Below are positions 11,101 to 18,115 of a stretch of DNA of 64,000 nt, in pieces. A program made the translations under genes and the position numbers. The DNA is from Peptococcaceae bacterium (GTDB taxonomy: Bacteria > Bacillota > Peptococcia > Peptococcales > Peptococcaceae), in the NCBI GenBank assembly GCA_017399005.1, contig JAFQEO010000035.1, forward strand, positions 62,001 through 126,000, read 5' to 3'. A model generated the notes under the pieces. That model ran no database searches. It was not told the origin of the DNA and saw only the letters and a program-made list of their open reading frames with translations. Position 1 is the stretch's first letter. Every line of letters begins with the position of its first letter.

Positions 11101-11331
11101 AAACTCAGTGAGGGAAGCGAGGAGATTCTGGAAGCCATTCAGGCAGGTTATATCAGTTATGTTATCAATACAAGGGCGATTTTTTCTGATGTGCACTATG
11201 AAGATGGTGTGACAATCCGAAAATGTGCTATTCAGAATAATATTACTCTGCTGACATCGCTGGATACCGTAAAAATTTTACTGGATGTATTGGATGAAAT
11301 GACTATCGGGATATCTACGATTGATGTATGA
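8143..11331 (+). CDS. carB: Carbamoyl-phosphate synthase large subunit
   Basis: CarB joins bicarbonate, ammonia from CarA and two ATP to carbamoyl phosphate. The 1062 residues show the classical duplication: two carboxyphosphate/carbamate halves, each opening with a GSGPI(V/R)IGQ motif (near residues 13 and 563) and each with an ATP-grasp EVNPR(V/S)SRSS-like segment. The C-terminal MGS-like allosteric domain (roughly 930-1062) is present, so regulation by nucleotides or ornithine is possible. GGAGGAGG at 8126-8133 precedes ATG 8143, which lies inside carA, so the subunits are translationally coupled. It is the last gene of the cluster. Confidence 0.97.
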   Translation: MSKRTDIHKILVIGSGPIVIGQAAEFDYAGTQACLALKEEGYEVVLVNSNPATIMTDTSIADKVYMEPLTLEYLARIIRRERPDAILPGIGGQTGLNLAIQLEKKGILAECHVELLGTKSSSIERAEDRELFKELCKELGEPVLPSDIASNVEEGLAIAEKIGYPVVLRPAFTLGGTGGGFADNAEECFVLLKNGLALSPVHQVLVEKSIKGYKEIEYEVMRDTNDTAITICNMENLDPVGIHTGDSIVVCPSQTLTNREYQMLRDSALKIIRALKIEGGCNVQFALDPHSFQYYLIEVNPRVSRSSALASKASGYPIARVSAKIGIGMRLDEITLANTPASFEPSLDYVVTKMPRFPFDKFTDASNALSTQMKATGEVMSVGRTFEESLLKAVRSLETGRVHLYHPKFDTMSEEELFSYICVGTDDRIYAITEILRRNHSFLYQNKITELTGIDRFFISKIRNIVLMEEQLRSCYLDYETLKAAKKMGVSDCYIAKLWKMEETELFPIRRKAGIIPVYKMIDSCASEFSSYIPYFYATYEDENESIVSQNKKIIVLGSGPIRIGQGVEFDYSTVHAVQTIRDAGYEAIIINNNPETVSTDYTCSDKLYFEPLCVEDVMNIIELEHPDGVIVTLGGQTAINLAEQLHQRGVKIIGTGCEAIRRAENREDFEKLLSAEHIPQPKGKAVTSIEEGLKAAQEIGYPVLVRPSFVLGGRAMQIVAKEEQLQHYLKTAVEISDEKPVLVDKYICGKEVEVDAVCDGSQVFIPGIMQLVERTGVHSGDSISVYPPYSLSEQVKETILHYTEQLGMAIGICGPFNIQFIVDEKDDVYIIEVNPRSSRTVPFISKASGFSLADIATRVMLGVSLREQGIQVRYPQEKSRWYVKVPVFSFYKLQGMDSCLSPEMKSTGEAIGYDRVFHRAMYKAMVAAGMRMQNYGTVLVTVADEDKEAVLPLVKRFYDMGFNIEATVGTANYLKEHGIHTRVLRKLSEGSEEILEAIQAGYISYVINTRAIFSDVHYEDGVTIRKCAIQNNITLLTSLDTVKILLDVLDEMTIGISTIDV

Positions 11332-11353
11332 TAATTAAAATTTTCTTTATTAA

Positions 11354-11389
11354 AAATGGAGCCGAATCCTTATTGGATAGGCTCCATTT
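11354..11389. terminator. Bidirectional terminator between carB and the transporter
   Basis: AAATGGAGCC (11354-11363) pairs with GGCTCCATTT (11380-11389). The minus-strand copy is followed by a good T run, the plus-strand copy by a weaker one. It lies between two genes that converge. Confidence 0.75.
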
Positions 11390-11416
11390 CATTATAGGTT
11401 AAATATTTTATTTGTT

Positions 11417-12742
11417 TTAGAATGCTACTTTCATGAATAATGCAATCAGGCATAAAATCAGAGCGCAGGTTACATATAAGAAACGACCGGTATTATGCCA
11501 GAGTGTACCGTGTGGTTTGGCTACGCCTTTGTTGATTTCATCCAGTAAGTCTTCTTTTTTCATAATCCAGAACCAGGAGATAGCACCCAGGGTTGCGCCA
11601 ATTGGGATGATATAAATAGAAACGATATCCATCCATGGACCCCAGTTGAAGATTGGTTCCATATGCAGACCAAAACCTAAACATACAACGGCTAACAGCA
11701 CTAAAACATGACCGCGTTTCAGTTTCGGGAAGCGGTTCTGCAAGGATTCGCCTACTGCTTCAAACATATTTTGTAAGGAGCTGATACCGGCAAAAATCAT
11801 TGCAGTGTAGAGAATGATAGCAAACAACTGACCGAATGGAATATCTTGCAGAATGCGAGGTAATGTTACAAACAGCAGAGATGGACCGGCTCCTACATCC
11901 AGGCCATAGGCAAAACATGCAGGAATCATTACCAGAGCTGCAGTCAGGGCGGCAATGGTATCAAATAATGCTGTGCGTGTTGCAAGTTTTACAACATCTT
12001 CTTTGCTGTCTAAGTATGCACCGTAAACAATCATACCGCTGCCGGTAACCGACAGAGAGAAGAATGCCTGCCCCATTGCCCATACCCAGGTCATTGGATC
12101 CGCCAGTTTACTCCAGTCAGGAGTAAACATAAATTTATAACCTTCCACTGCACCCGGTAAGAACGAAACGCGAACAGCCAGAACAATGAAAATGATAAAG
12201 AAAACAGGCATCATAATTTTATTACTTTTTTCAATACTTTTTGCGCCGAGCAGAAGTGTCAGCAGTGTACCAATAACCACAATAATATGGAATGGAACAA
12301 CAGAATACTCGGTAGTAGAGAATGTTTCAAACCATACTCCGGTATCCAGTGTCATTAATTCACCGGTAACAGACTGGCAGAAAGCTTTCAGAATATATGC
12401 GATAATAACTGCGTAACCGATTGCGATACACATAGAACCTGCCAGTGGCAGCCAGCCTAAAAGTCCACCGGCTTTGCCCAGTTTCGGATTACGGGATTCC
12501 CATGCCTTCTGGTAGGAACCGAGCGTACCGGTACGGGAACGACGACCGATTGCATATTCTGCAGATAAACCAACGGTACTGAACAGTACAACAAAAAACA
12601 GATAGGCAACTAAAAACGCACCGCCACCGTTTGCACCCATTTTAGCCGGGAAACCCCAGACATTTGCCATCCCTACAGCAGAACCAACCGCAGCTAAAAC
12701 AAAACCCCAGCGGCTGGAAAAATTATTTTTTTTCTGTTCCAT
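11417..12742 (-). CDS. Sodium-dependent transporter of the NSS/SNF family
   Basis: A 441-residue integral membrane protein of the neurotransmitter:sodium symporter family, which couples Na+ entry to uptake of amino acids or related solutes. The family signature is clear at the N-terminus: SRWGFVLAAVGSAVGMANVWGFP, the unwound TM1 that binds Na+ and substrate (given here as two overlapping parts: SRWGFVLAAVGSAVG and GMANVWGFP). About eleven hydrophobic segments follow, as in bacterial 11-TM members of the Tyt1 type. The substrate cannot be read from sequence. GGAGG lies 13 bases before the ATG, a long spacing. It diverges from a LysR gene with overlapping promoters, so that regulator probably controls it. 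Confidence 0.9.
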   Translation of the reverse strand: MEQKKNNFSSRWGFVLAAVGSAVGMANVWGFPAKMGANGGGAFLVAYLFFVVLFSTVGLSAEYAIGRRSRTGTLGSYQKAWESRNPKLGKAGGLLGWLPLAGSMCIAIGYAVIIAYILKAFCQSVTGELMTLDTGVWFETFSTTEYSVVPFHIIVVIGTLLTLLLGAKSIEKSNKIMMPVFFIIFIVLAVRVSFLPGAVEGYKFMFTPDWSKLADPMTWVWAMGQAFFSLSVTGSGMIVYGAYLDSKEDVVKLATRTALFDTIAALTAALVMIPACFAYGLDVGAGPSLLFVTLPRILQDIPFGQLFAIILYTAMIFAGISSLQNMFEAVGESLQNRFPKLKRGHVLVLLAVVCLGFGLHMEPIFNWGPWMDIVSIYIIPIGATLGAISWFWIMKKEDLLDEINKGVAKPHGTLWHNTGRFLYVTCALILCLIALFMKVAF

Positions 12743-12770
12743 AATGATAATAAGTCCTCCTTAATGATTC

Positions 12771-12798
12771 TTGACAGAAAATATAGAGTTATTATAAT
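12771..12798 (+). promoter_or_regulatory. Near-consensus promoter of the LysR gene
   Basis: TTGACA (12771-12776), a 16-base spacer and TATAAT (12793-12798) face the LysR gene at 12871. The -10 box overlaps the -10 box of the opposing promoter. Confidence 0.75.
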
Positions 12799-12820
12799 AA
12801 TAGTACAGGTATTTGTCCAA
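12791..12820 (-). promoter_or_regulatory. Promoter of the sodium-dependent transporter gene
   Basis: Read on the minus strand, TTGGAC (12820-12815), an 18-base spacer and TATAAT (12796-12791) face the transporter. Its -10 box shares four bases with that of the divergent LysR promoter. Confidence 0.65.
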
Positions 12821-12870
12821 TGAATGGTTTGCATCTACGCTATTATTATTCTTAATATCTTGGAGGGCTT

Positions 12871-13755
12871 ATGGATATCAGAAATCTAACAACCTTTGTT
12901 CATGTTGCCGAGCTTGGTAATTTTTCACGGGCTGCAGAGCGACTGGGTTATTCGCAGCCAACCATCTCTGTACAAATTCGTCAGTTGGAACAGGAATTAG
13001 GGTTTCGATTATTTGATCGAATCGGACATGCCGTACGGCTGACAGATAAAGGCCGTGATATGCTCTCCTATGCCCAGCAGGTTTGTCTTCTGTGTCAGCA
13101 GATGGTAGAAGAGGATGATGAAAATGAAAAACGGGAAACATTGATTCGTGTTGCCACCTCAGACTCTTTGAGTGCTTCTCTGCTGTTCGAGTGTTTTCCC
13201 TATATTCGTGAAAAACATCCGAATATTCATCTGGAACTGACCACTGCCGGAACGGAAGATCTGTTTCGTATGTTGGATCACAATGAGGCGGATATTGTTT
13301 GTACGCTGGACAATCATATTTATAATACCAGTTATAGAATCGAAGGGGAGAGAAAAGTTGGATTACATTTTATTGTACCAGCGCATTCTTCTTTAGCGGA
13401 CAGAGAGTCTCTCAGCATAGAGGATATACTGGCACAGGACTGGTTGTTAACAGAAAAGGGTATGAGTTATCGTCGTCTGTTAGATGAATGGCTTGCGAAA
13501 GAATCTACGGAAGTGCGGCCTGTGCTTGAGGCAGGTCAGGCTGATTTGCTCTGTTCGCTGGTAGAGAAGGGGCTTGGATGCTCTTTCCTGCCGGATTATA
13601 TAACAGAGAATGCTGAAAAATCTGGTACAGTAAAACGCATGACTGCAGAGGGATTTGAACCGGATCTCTGGAAACAGATTCTGTACCATCGGGAAAAATG
13701 GGTATCTCCTTCTATGCAGACAGTTCTTCATATTATGAGAGAACGCTGGCTGTAA
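12871..13755 (+). CDS. LysR-family transcriptional regulator
   Basis: A 294-residue LysR-type regulator. The N-terminal winged helix-turn-helix (about 1-60) contains FVHVAELGNFSRAAERLGYS and QPTISVQIRQLEQELG, which are typical of the family; the rest is the periplasmic-binding-protein-like effector domain. GGAGG (12862-12866) sits 4 bases before ATG 12871. LysR regulators commonly control the divergent gene and themselves; here the target should be the NSS transporter at 11417-12742, and the ligand may be its substrate. The overlapping promoters allow direct competition for RNA polymerase. Confidence 0.9.
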   Translation: MDIRNLTTFVHVAELGNFSRAAERLGYSQPTISVQIRQLEQELGFRLFDRIGHAVRLTDKGRDMLSYAQQVCLLCQQMVEEDDENEKRETLIRVATSDSLSASLLFECFPYIREKHPNIHLELTTAGTEDLFRMLDHNEADIVCTLDNHIYNTSYRIEGERKVGLHFIVPAHSSLADRESLSIEDILAQDWLLTEKGMSYRRLLDEWLAKESTEVRPVLEAGQADLLCSLVEKGLGCSFLPDYITENAEKSGTVKRMTAEGFEPDLWKQILYHREKWVSPSMQTVLHIMRERWL

Positions 13756-13906
13756 TAATAGTTTCTGGATGATTCAGGACTTCCGGTTTTTTGATGTATC
13801 CGCAAAAGTGATTACATGGAATAGATTATGGAAGAAATTTCGTGTTTATGGTAAACTGATTTTAGAAACAGAAAAGTGTTGTTTGTTTTAGCAGAGGTGA
13901 TATGTC

Positions 13907-14716
13907 ATGTTTGGTGCAATTTTAGGAGATATTATTGGTAGTCCGTATGAGTTTGACCAGGGGGAGAAAACAAAAAATTTTCCGCTGTTTTCAGAAACAT
14001 CTGCATTTACCGATGACACCGTTATGACCATTGCAGTTTGTGATGCGTTTTTATCGGCATACGGGAAATCAGATGAAGAAATAAAAAATGCATTGATTGA
14101 TTCGATGAAAAAATGGGGCAAAGCGTATCCAGATGCAGGCTATGGTGGAAATTTCGGTTTGTGGCTCCGTCTGGATGACAGAAAACCGTATAACAGTTTT
14201 GGAAATGGTTCTGCTATGCGGGTATCGTCAGTGGCATGGCTGTATAAAAGCATTAAAGATGTCCGGCATGCAGCGAGGTTATCAGCGGAAGTCACCCACA
14301 ATCATCCGGAAGGCGTTAAAGGGGCAGAGGCTGTAGCTAGTGCCATTTTTCTTGGGCGAATCGGGAGCAGCAAAGCAGAGATTCGCGAATATATAGAAAA
14401 AGAGTTTCAGTACGATTTAAGCCGTACCTGTGATGAAATCCGTCCGGGGTATCATCATGTGGAAAGCTGTATGGAAACTGTACCAGAGGCTATCACTGCA
14501 TTTCTGGAAGGCGTTAATTATGAGGATGTTATCCGCAATGCAGTGTCTTTAGGCGGGGACTGTGATACTCTGACCGCTATTGCCGGCAGTATTGCAGAAG
14601 GTTATTATGGTGTGCCGAGTCCTTTAAAACGAGCCTGTTATGAACGGATTCCTGCTGATATGCAGGCTGTTTTGCAGCGTTTTGAAGAAGCCATGTTCCG
14701 AGTGTTATATATGTAA
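13907..14716 (+). CDS. ADP-ribosylglycohydrolase family protein (DraG-like)
   Basis: A 269-residue protein of the DraG/ARH family, which removes ADP-ribose from proteins or splits ADP-ribose conjugates with a two-metal centre. The N-terminal metal motif FTDDTVMT (Thr35, Asp36, Asp37) and the C-terminal LGGDCDT (Asp218, Asp220, Thr221) are intact, so it should be active. Length fits the family. No ADP-ribosyltransferase (DraT) or nitrogenase gene is adjacent, so a classical nitrogenase-regulation role is unsupported. It is followed by its own terminator and is probably monocistronic. I see no clear promoter in the 150 bases before it. Confidence 0.88.
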   Translation: MFGAILGDIIGSPYEFDQGEKTKNFPLFSETSAFTDDTVMTIAVCDAFLSAYGKSDEEIKNALIDSMKKWGKAYPDAGYGGNFGLWLRLDDRKPYNSFGNGSAMRVSSVAWLYKSIKDVRHAARLSAEVTHNHPEGVKGAEAVASAIFLGRIGSSKAEIREYIEKEFQYDLSRTCDEIRPGYHHVESCMETVPEAITAFLEGVNYEDVIRNAVSLGGDCDTLTAIAGSIAEGYYGVPSPLKRACYERIPADMQAVLQRFEEAMFRVLYM

Positions 14717-14735
14717 TGAATATTAAAAAGTGTTT

Positions 14736-14771
14736 AGCCGAATGTTCTGATAAAGGGGCATTCGGCTTTTT
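14736..14771 (+). terminator. Terminator after the ADP-ribosylglycohydrolase gene
   Basis: AGCCGAATG (14736-14744) pairs with CATTCGGCT (14759-14767), followed by a T run to 14771. Confidence 0.88.
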
Positions 14772-14773
14772 GG

Positions 14774-14802
14774 TTGAATTTTCAAAAAAGCAGCAGTATA
14801 AT
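14774..14802 (+). promoter_or_regulatory. Promoter of the two-gene small-protein operon
   Basis: TTGAAT (14774-14779), a 17-base spacer and TATAAT (14797-14802) lie directly after the preceding terminator and 40 bases before the first ATG. Confidence 0.75.
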
Positions 14803-14841
14803 AAATCATAACAGAATATAGATTAGCAGGAGGCGAACAGA

Positions 14842-15027
14842 ATGCTGCCAAAAGAACCGGGTTTTGTTAATGAGAACAATCAGAAAAACCTGCGCCAGAC
14901 CGATGAACCGGGTACGGAATATGAACAGTGGTTTTACGAGATTCAGTGTATGAATTGCGGACTGGTATATAAAGTGAACGAACAGGATATCTTTCATGCT
15001 AAATGTCCGGCATGTCAGGAGCAGTAA
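14842..15027 (+). CDS. Small protein with one CxxC pair at each side of a zinc-ribbon-like fold
   Basis: A 61-residue protein I do not recognise. The N-terminal half is polar and probably unstructured. The C-terminal half has CMNCG (starting at residue 36) and CPACQEQ at the very end, the spacing of a minimal zinc ribbon with four cysteines. AGGAGG precedes the ATG by about 8 bases, and a consensus promoter and downstream gene with equally good ribosome site support real expression. It may bind zinc and a protein or nucleic acid partner; the function is unknown. Confidence 0.7.
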   Translation: MLPKEPGFVNENNQKNLRQTDEPGTEYEQWFYEIQCMNCGLVYKVNEQDIFHAKCPACQEQ

Positions 15028-15057
15028 AACAGATAGAACGTAAAAGGAGGCTGTGCT

Positions 15058-15369
15058 ATGCAGATTACAGCAGACAAAACAATTTTCAACATTGATATGG
15101 AGACACTGAAAAAAGAACCAATCTGGTCGGTACGCCGCAGCTCTGCCGAATATTATATGGGCAGTTCGCTGTATATGCTGGGTATGATTTCCTGGCGTGC
15201 TTCGGAAGATAAACCATGGTCCTACTATTATGCCTCTCGTACAGAATGCCATCCGGGCACGAATATTCCGGTATGGTATCCGGTGAATGCTAGCCATCTG
15301 TATGATAATACTCTGGTGGATGGTGTAACTTATGCGGAAGCGGAAGAAGTCTATAATTCTCAGATGTAA
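15058..15369 (+). CDS. Conserved-looking small protein of unknown function
   Basis: A 103-residue soluble protein, rich in Tyr and Trp, with no signal peptide or membrane segment and no motif I recognise. GGAGG lies 8 bases before ATG 15058. It follows the small zinc-ribbon gene by 30 bases within the same promoter/terminator unit, so the two are likely co-expressed. The aromatic-rich middle (SAEYYMGSSLYMLGMISW) and ADKTIFNIDMETLKKEPIW beginning suggest a small folded domain. No function is proposed. Confidence 0.65.
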   Translation: MQITADKTIFNIDMETLKKEPIWSVRRSSAEYYMGSSLYMLGMISWRASEDKPWSYYYASRTECHPGTNIPVWYPVNASHLYDNTLVDGVTYAEAEEVYNSQM

Positions 15370-15402
15370 TAGAATAACATGTAATTAAATACCAGACATT
15401 GC

Positions 15403-15430
15403 AATATGCCTCCTCGGGGGCATATTTTTT
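15403..15430 (+). terminator. Terminator of the small-protein operon
   Basis: AATATGCC (15403-15410) pairs with GGCATATT, followed by a T run (15425-15430); the loop region TCC/GGG can extend the stem. Confidence 0.88.
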
Positions 15431-15457
15431 ATAGATTGGATAAAAGATGAATCGGCA

Positions 15458-15487
15458 TTGCACAGAAATCTGTCCATATAGTAAAAT
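15458..15487 (+). promoter_or_regulatory. Candidate promoter of the dehydrogenase-like gene
   Basis: TTGCAC (15458-15463), an 18-base spacer and TAAAAT (15482-15487) lie about 60 bases before the ATG at 15550. Confidence 0.5.
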
Positions 15488-15549
15488 AAAACTGAGAATA
15501 AACGGGTATATATCAGAAGAACGAAAACTTAAAAAGTGAGGATGTTTTC

Positions 15550-16809
15550 ATGTTTTATTATCGTATAGAGAATCATGTGGTCTGTTCCCGCATAGAGCTT
15601 GCATCGTTTGATAAAATTTCAGAACAGGAAGCAGAACAGGCAAATCATCTTATATATGTGAGTAACCGAACCGGCAACGGAAAACATAAGTATCGTATCA
15701 ATCATCGTGGATATCTGGCAGATGCAGCAGAAGGCCTGTGGTGTCTGGACAGGAATCAGTTAAATGCTCTGGCAGATTCTATGGAGCCTGTTCCGGAATG
15801 GCTGGCAGATAAAGCCGATGCGGGCAATCTAACGGGCATCTGTGCCGATATAGAACAGATTGAGAAGATTCTGAGCCTGAAAACGGATTCGGAAAAGAAA
15901 ACAGTGCATATTCTGGCTATGGGCGATGTGGGTGGTACGCTGCTGATTGGGATGGCACTGATGGGCGGAGATTGTGTAAAAGAAATCGGAATTTATGATT
16001 TTAATGAAAATCTTTGCCATCGCTGGGAGCATGAAATCAACCAGATTTCCTTTCCGTGGGATTATGAACGAATGCCAAAGGTGAAAGTATTGAAGCAGGA
16101 AGAACTGTTTCAGTGTGATGTGTTTGTGTTCTGTGCATCCAAATCCATTCCGCCGGTTGGCTCGGAAGTTCAGGATGTGCGGATGGCACAGCTGGAAGCA
16201 AACAGTGCAATCATCAGCCAGTACGGAAAAATGGCGCGGGATGCCGGATTTAAAGGATTATTTGCTGTGGTATCCGACCCGGTTGACCCGTTATGCCAGA
16301 GGGTCTGGGCGGCAAGCAACCGGAATGAAAATGGAATTTTTGACGGCAGGGGGCTTCGTCCGGAGCAGATTCAGGGCTACGGGCTGGGTGTAATGAACAG
16401 CCGGGCGGCTTATTATGCCAAACAGGATAAGCGGTTCAGCCGGTTTTTAACAGAAGGCAGAGCCTATGGTCCGCACGGGCAGCGCCTGGTAATTGCCGAT
16501 AGTGTAGATAATTATAATCATGAGCTCTCTATGGAACTGACAAAGAAAACCGTAGAGGCTAATCTGGAAGTGCGTGCGCTGGGTTATAAACCTTATATTG
16601 CACCGGCAATCTCCTCGGCAGCGATTTCTATTCTGCTGACCATTCGAGGCCAGTGGCATTACAGTTCCAACTATCTGGGCGGCATCTTTATGGGTGCGAA
16701 GAACAGAAGCACAGCCTATGGTGTGGAACTGGAGCATCTTGCGCTGCCTGATGCATTGCTAGAGCGATTACAGGCAGTTGTGGATGATTTGAATCAGTCT
16801 GTCAGATAA
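15550..16809 (+). CDS. Lactate/malate-dehydrogenase-like protein with N-terminal extension
   Basis: A 419-residue protein. The first ~115 residues match no family I know. From residue 118 it resembles the lactate/malate dehydrogenase fold: a dinucleotide-binding turn GDVGGT (125-130), an acidic end to strand two (Asp150), the NPVD-like VVSDPVDPLC (240-249) and GPHGQ with a candidate catalytic His309. The DxxR pair of true dehydrogenases is not clear: around GVMNSRAAYY, Arg285 is present but the position three residues earlier is Met, not Asp. Activity as lactate dehydrogenase is therefore doubtful. GTGAGG lies 8 bases before the ATG. It is separated from the next gene by a structured 220-base gap. 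Confidence 0.65.
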   Translation: MFYYRIENHVVCSRIELASFDKISEQEAEQANHLIYVSNRTGNGKHKYRINHRGYLADAAEGLWCLDRNQLNALADSMEPVPEWLADKADAGNLTGICADIEQIEKILSLKTDSEKKTVHILAMGDVGGTLLIGMALMGGDCVKEIGIYDFNENLCHRWEHEINQISFPWDYERMPKVKVLKQEELFQCDVFVFCASKSIPPVGSEVQDVRMAQLEANSAIISQYGKMARDAGFKGLFAVVSDPVDPLCQRVWAASNRNENGIFDGRGLRPEQIQGYGLGVMNSRAAYYAKQDKRFSRFLTEGRAYGPHGQRLVIADSVDNYNHELSMELTKKTVEANLEVRALGYKPYIAPAISSAAISILLTIRGQWHYSSNYLGGIFMGAKNRSTAYGVELEHLALPDALLERLQAVVDDLNQSVR

Positions 16810-16830
16810 TTTTGTTAGAATAGCGATGTG

Positions 16831-16994
16831 CTTACATGCAGGAAACTATCATCACTCTTCTGTTTAATGCTGGACCTCTCCTTGATTGTTCATCTTTGCC
16901 AGACTTCGTCTGTCACGATTTGAACAATCTTCGTCGAAGTTCATCGTAAAGCAGAATTCGTTCTGGTAGATTTGCTGCATGTAAGCTGACTAAG
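16831..16994 (+). ncRNA. Candidate structured RNA element (nested inverted repeats)
   Basis: The gap between the dehydrogenase-like gene and the flavodoxin-fold gene holds nested complementary arms: CTTACATGCAG (16831-16841) with CTGCATGTAAG (16975-16985); GATTGTTCA (16884-16892) with TGAACAATC (16921-16929); CAGAC/GTCTG (16900-16912); and CAGAA-TTCG-TTCTG (16952-16965), which has a UUCG loop. This looks like a closed multi-branch RNA of about 155 nt in the leader of the downstream genes. I cannot match it to a known riboswitch. A small DNA repeat is the alternative. Confidence 0.5.
16980..16994 (+). repeat. 15-base repeat, copy 1 (TGTAAGCTGACTAAG)
   Basis: The same 15 bases occur again at 19579-19593, upstream of uppS. 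In both places the repeat starts inside the 3' arm of an inverted repeat. Confidence 0.6.
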
Positions 16995-17032
16995 AAATAC
17001 CGTATACGAAATAAACAAGGCGGGTGAAGGAT

Positions 17033-18115
17033 ATGCAGAACGAAACGGATTTTTTAATTATCATGCCTGAGGATGATGAACAACAGGTAAATGAACGCCA
17101 GCTGATGATTCTGAATCAGGCGATAGAAGGATATCAGGTGGAAATCTGGCGAAAGGCGGAGGAGTTTACACCGGTGCGGAATCGTCGTATTCTGTTTGTG
17201 CTCAATCTGGGAAGCGATGGAATCAATGTGGAGTATCAGCGTCTGCTTCGTGTTATGCGTCACAGCCCGGAATCTCTAAAAGGTTGTGTAGGCTCCATTC
17301 TGGTTGATGCCGACAGCGAATTATACACCAAGGCGGAAGCCCGTGAACTTGTGTTTGCGGCCAATCTGTGCGGCTGTATGTTTCCGGGAAAACCTCTGGT
17401 GGAAGGCACTGCCTCGCTGGATAATTTTCTGATTCAGGCGCGCAATCTGGAAACCGACCGGATGGGTGCCTACAAGAAGCTGGCCCGCAATCTGATTGAA
17501 CAGCTGATCGCTTTTGAGCTGCCTCTGCATGAACGCCCAAAAGTGCTGGCGATTCATGCCAGCAACCGTGCAACATCTAATACACTTACACTCTGGGGTA
17601 AAGTAAAACAGCATATTGAACAGGACTGTGATGTGCAGGAGCTTTCTCTGCAGAACGGAAGTGTTGTAGACTGTAATGGATGTCCGTATCAGACATGCCG
17701 GCATTTTGGAGAAACCTACAACTGTTTCTATGGCGGCGTGATTGTAGAAGCAGTATATCCGGCGATTCTGGAATGTGATGCTCTGATTGTACTCTGCCCG
17801 AATTACAACGATGCAGTCAGTGCCAATATTTCGGCATTTATCAATCGTCTGACGGCTCTGTTCAGCCGTACCCGTTTTTATAACAAGGCAGTGTTCTGCA
17901 TTGTGGTATCCGGCTACAGCGGTGGCGATATTGTTGCCAAACAGATTATGGGTGCGCTGAATATGAACAAGACATTTCTGCTGCCTGCTAATTTTTCGCT
18001 GCTGGCAACGGCGAACGATCCGTTCAGCATCAACAAAATTGCAGATATTGACCAGCGGGCAGAGGACTTTGCTCAAAATATGCTGCGTCATCTTCGAAAG
18101 GAGCCGGATGCATGA
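17033..18115 (+). CDS. Flavodoxin-fold (NADPH-dependent FMN reductase-like) protein
   Basis: A 360-residue protein. The N-terminal ~165 residues are of unknown type. The C-terminal ~190 residues resemble NAD(P)H-dependent FMN reductases: strand PKVLAIHASNRATSNT (FMN phosphate loop), a CNGCPYQTC segment with further cysteines nearby, and the core IVLCPNYNDAVSANISAFINR. The cysteine cluster recalls iron-sulfur flavoproteins, although cluster binding is inference. The start is uncertain: ATG 17033 or GTG 17024, both with imperfect ribosome sites. It overlaps folA by 4 bases, so the two proteins are made together; a redox link to folate is conceivable but not shown. Confidence 0.7.
   Translation: MQNETDFLIIMPEDDEQQVNERQLMILNQAIEGYQVEIWRKAEEFTPVRNRRILFVLNLGSDGINVEYQRLLRVMRHSPESLKGCVGSILVDADSELYTKAEARELVFAANLCGCMFPGKPLVEGTASLDNFLIQARNLETDRMGAYKKLARNLIEQLIAFELPLHERPKVLAIHASNRATSNTLTLWGKVKQHIEQDCDVQELSLQNGSVVDCNGCPYQTCRHFGETYNCFYGGVIVEAVYPAILECDALIVLCPNYNDAVSANISAFINRLTALFSRTRFYNKAVFCIVVSGYSGGDIVAKQIMGALNMNKTFLLPANFSLLATANDPFSINKIADIDQRAEDFAQNMLRHLRKEPDA

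Noticed and set aside
16831-17032. Tetrahydrofolate or FMN riboswitch upstream of the flavoprotein and folA
   Set aside because: The stems and loops do not match the conserved core sequences of either class as I remember them; kept only as an unclassified structured element.
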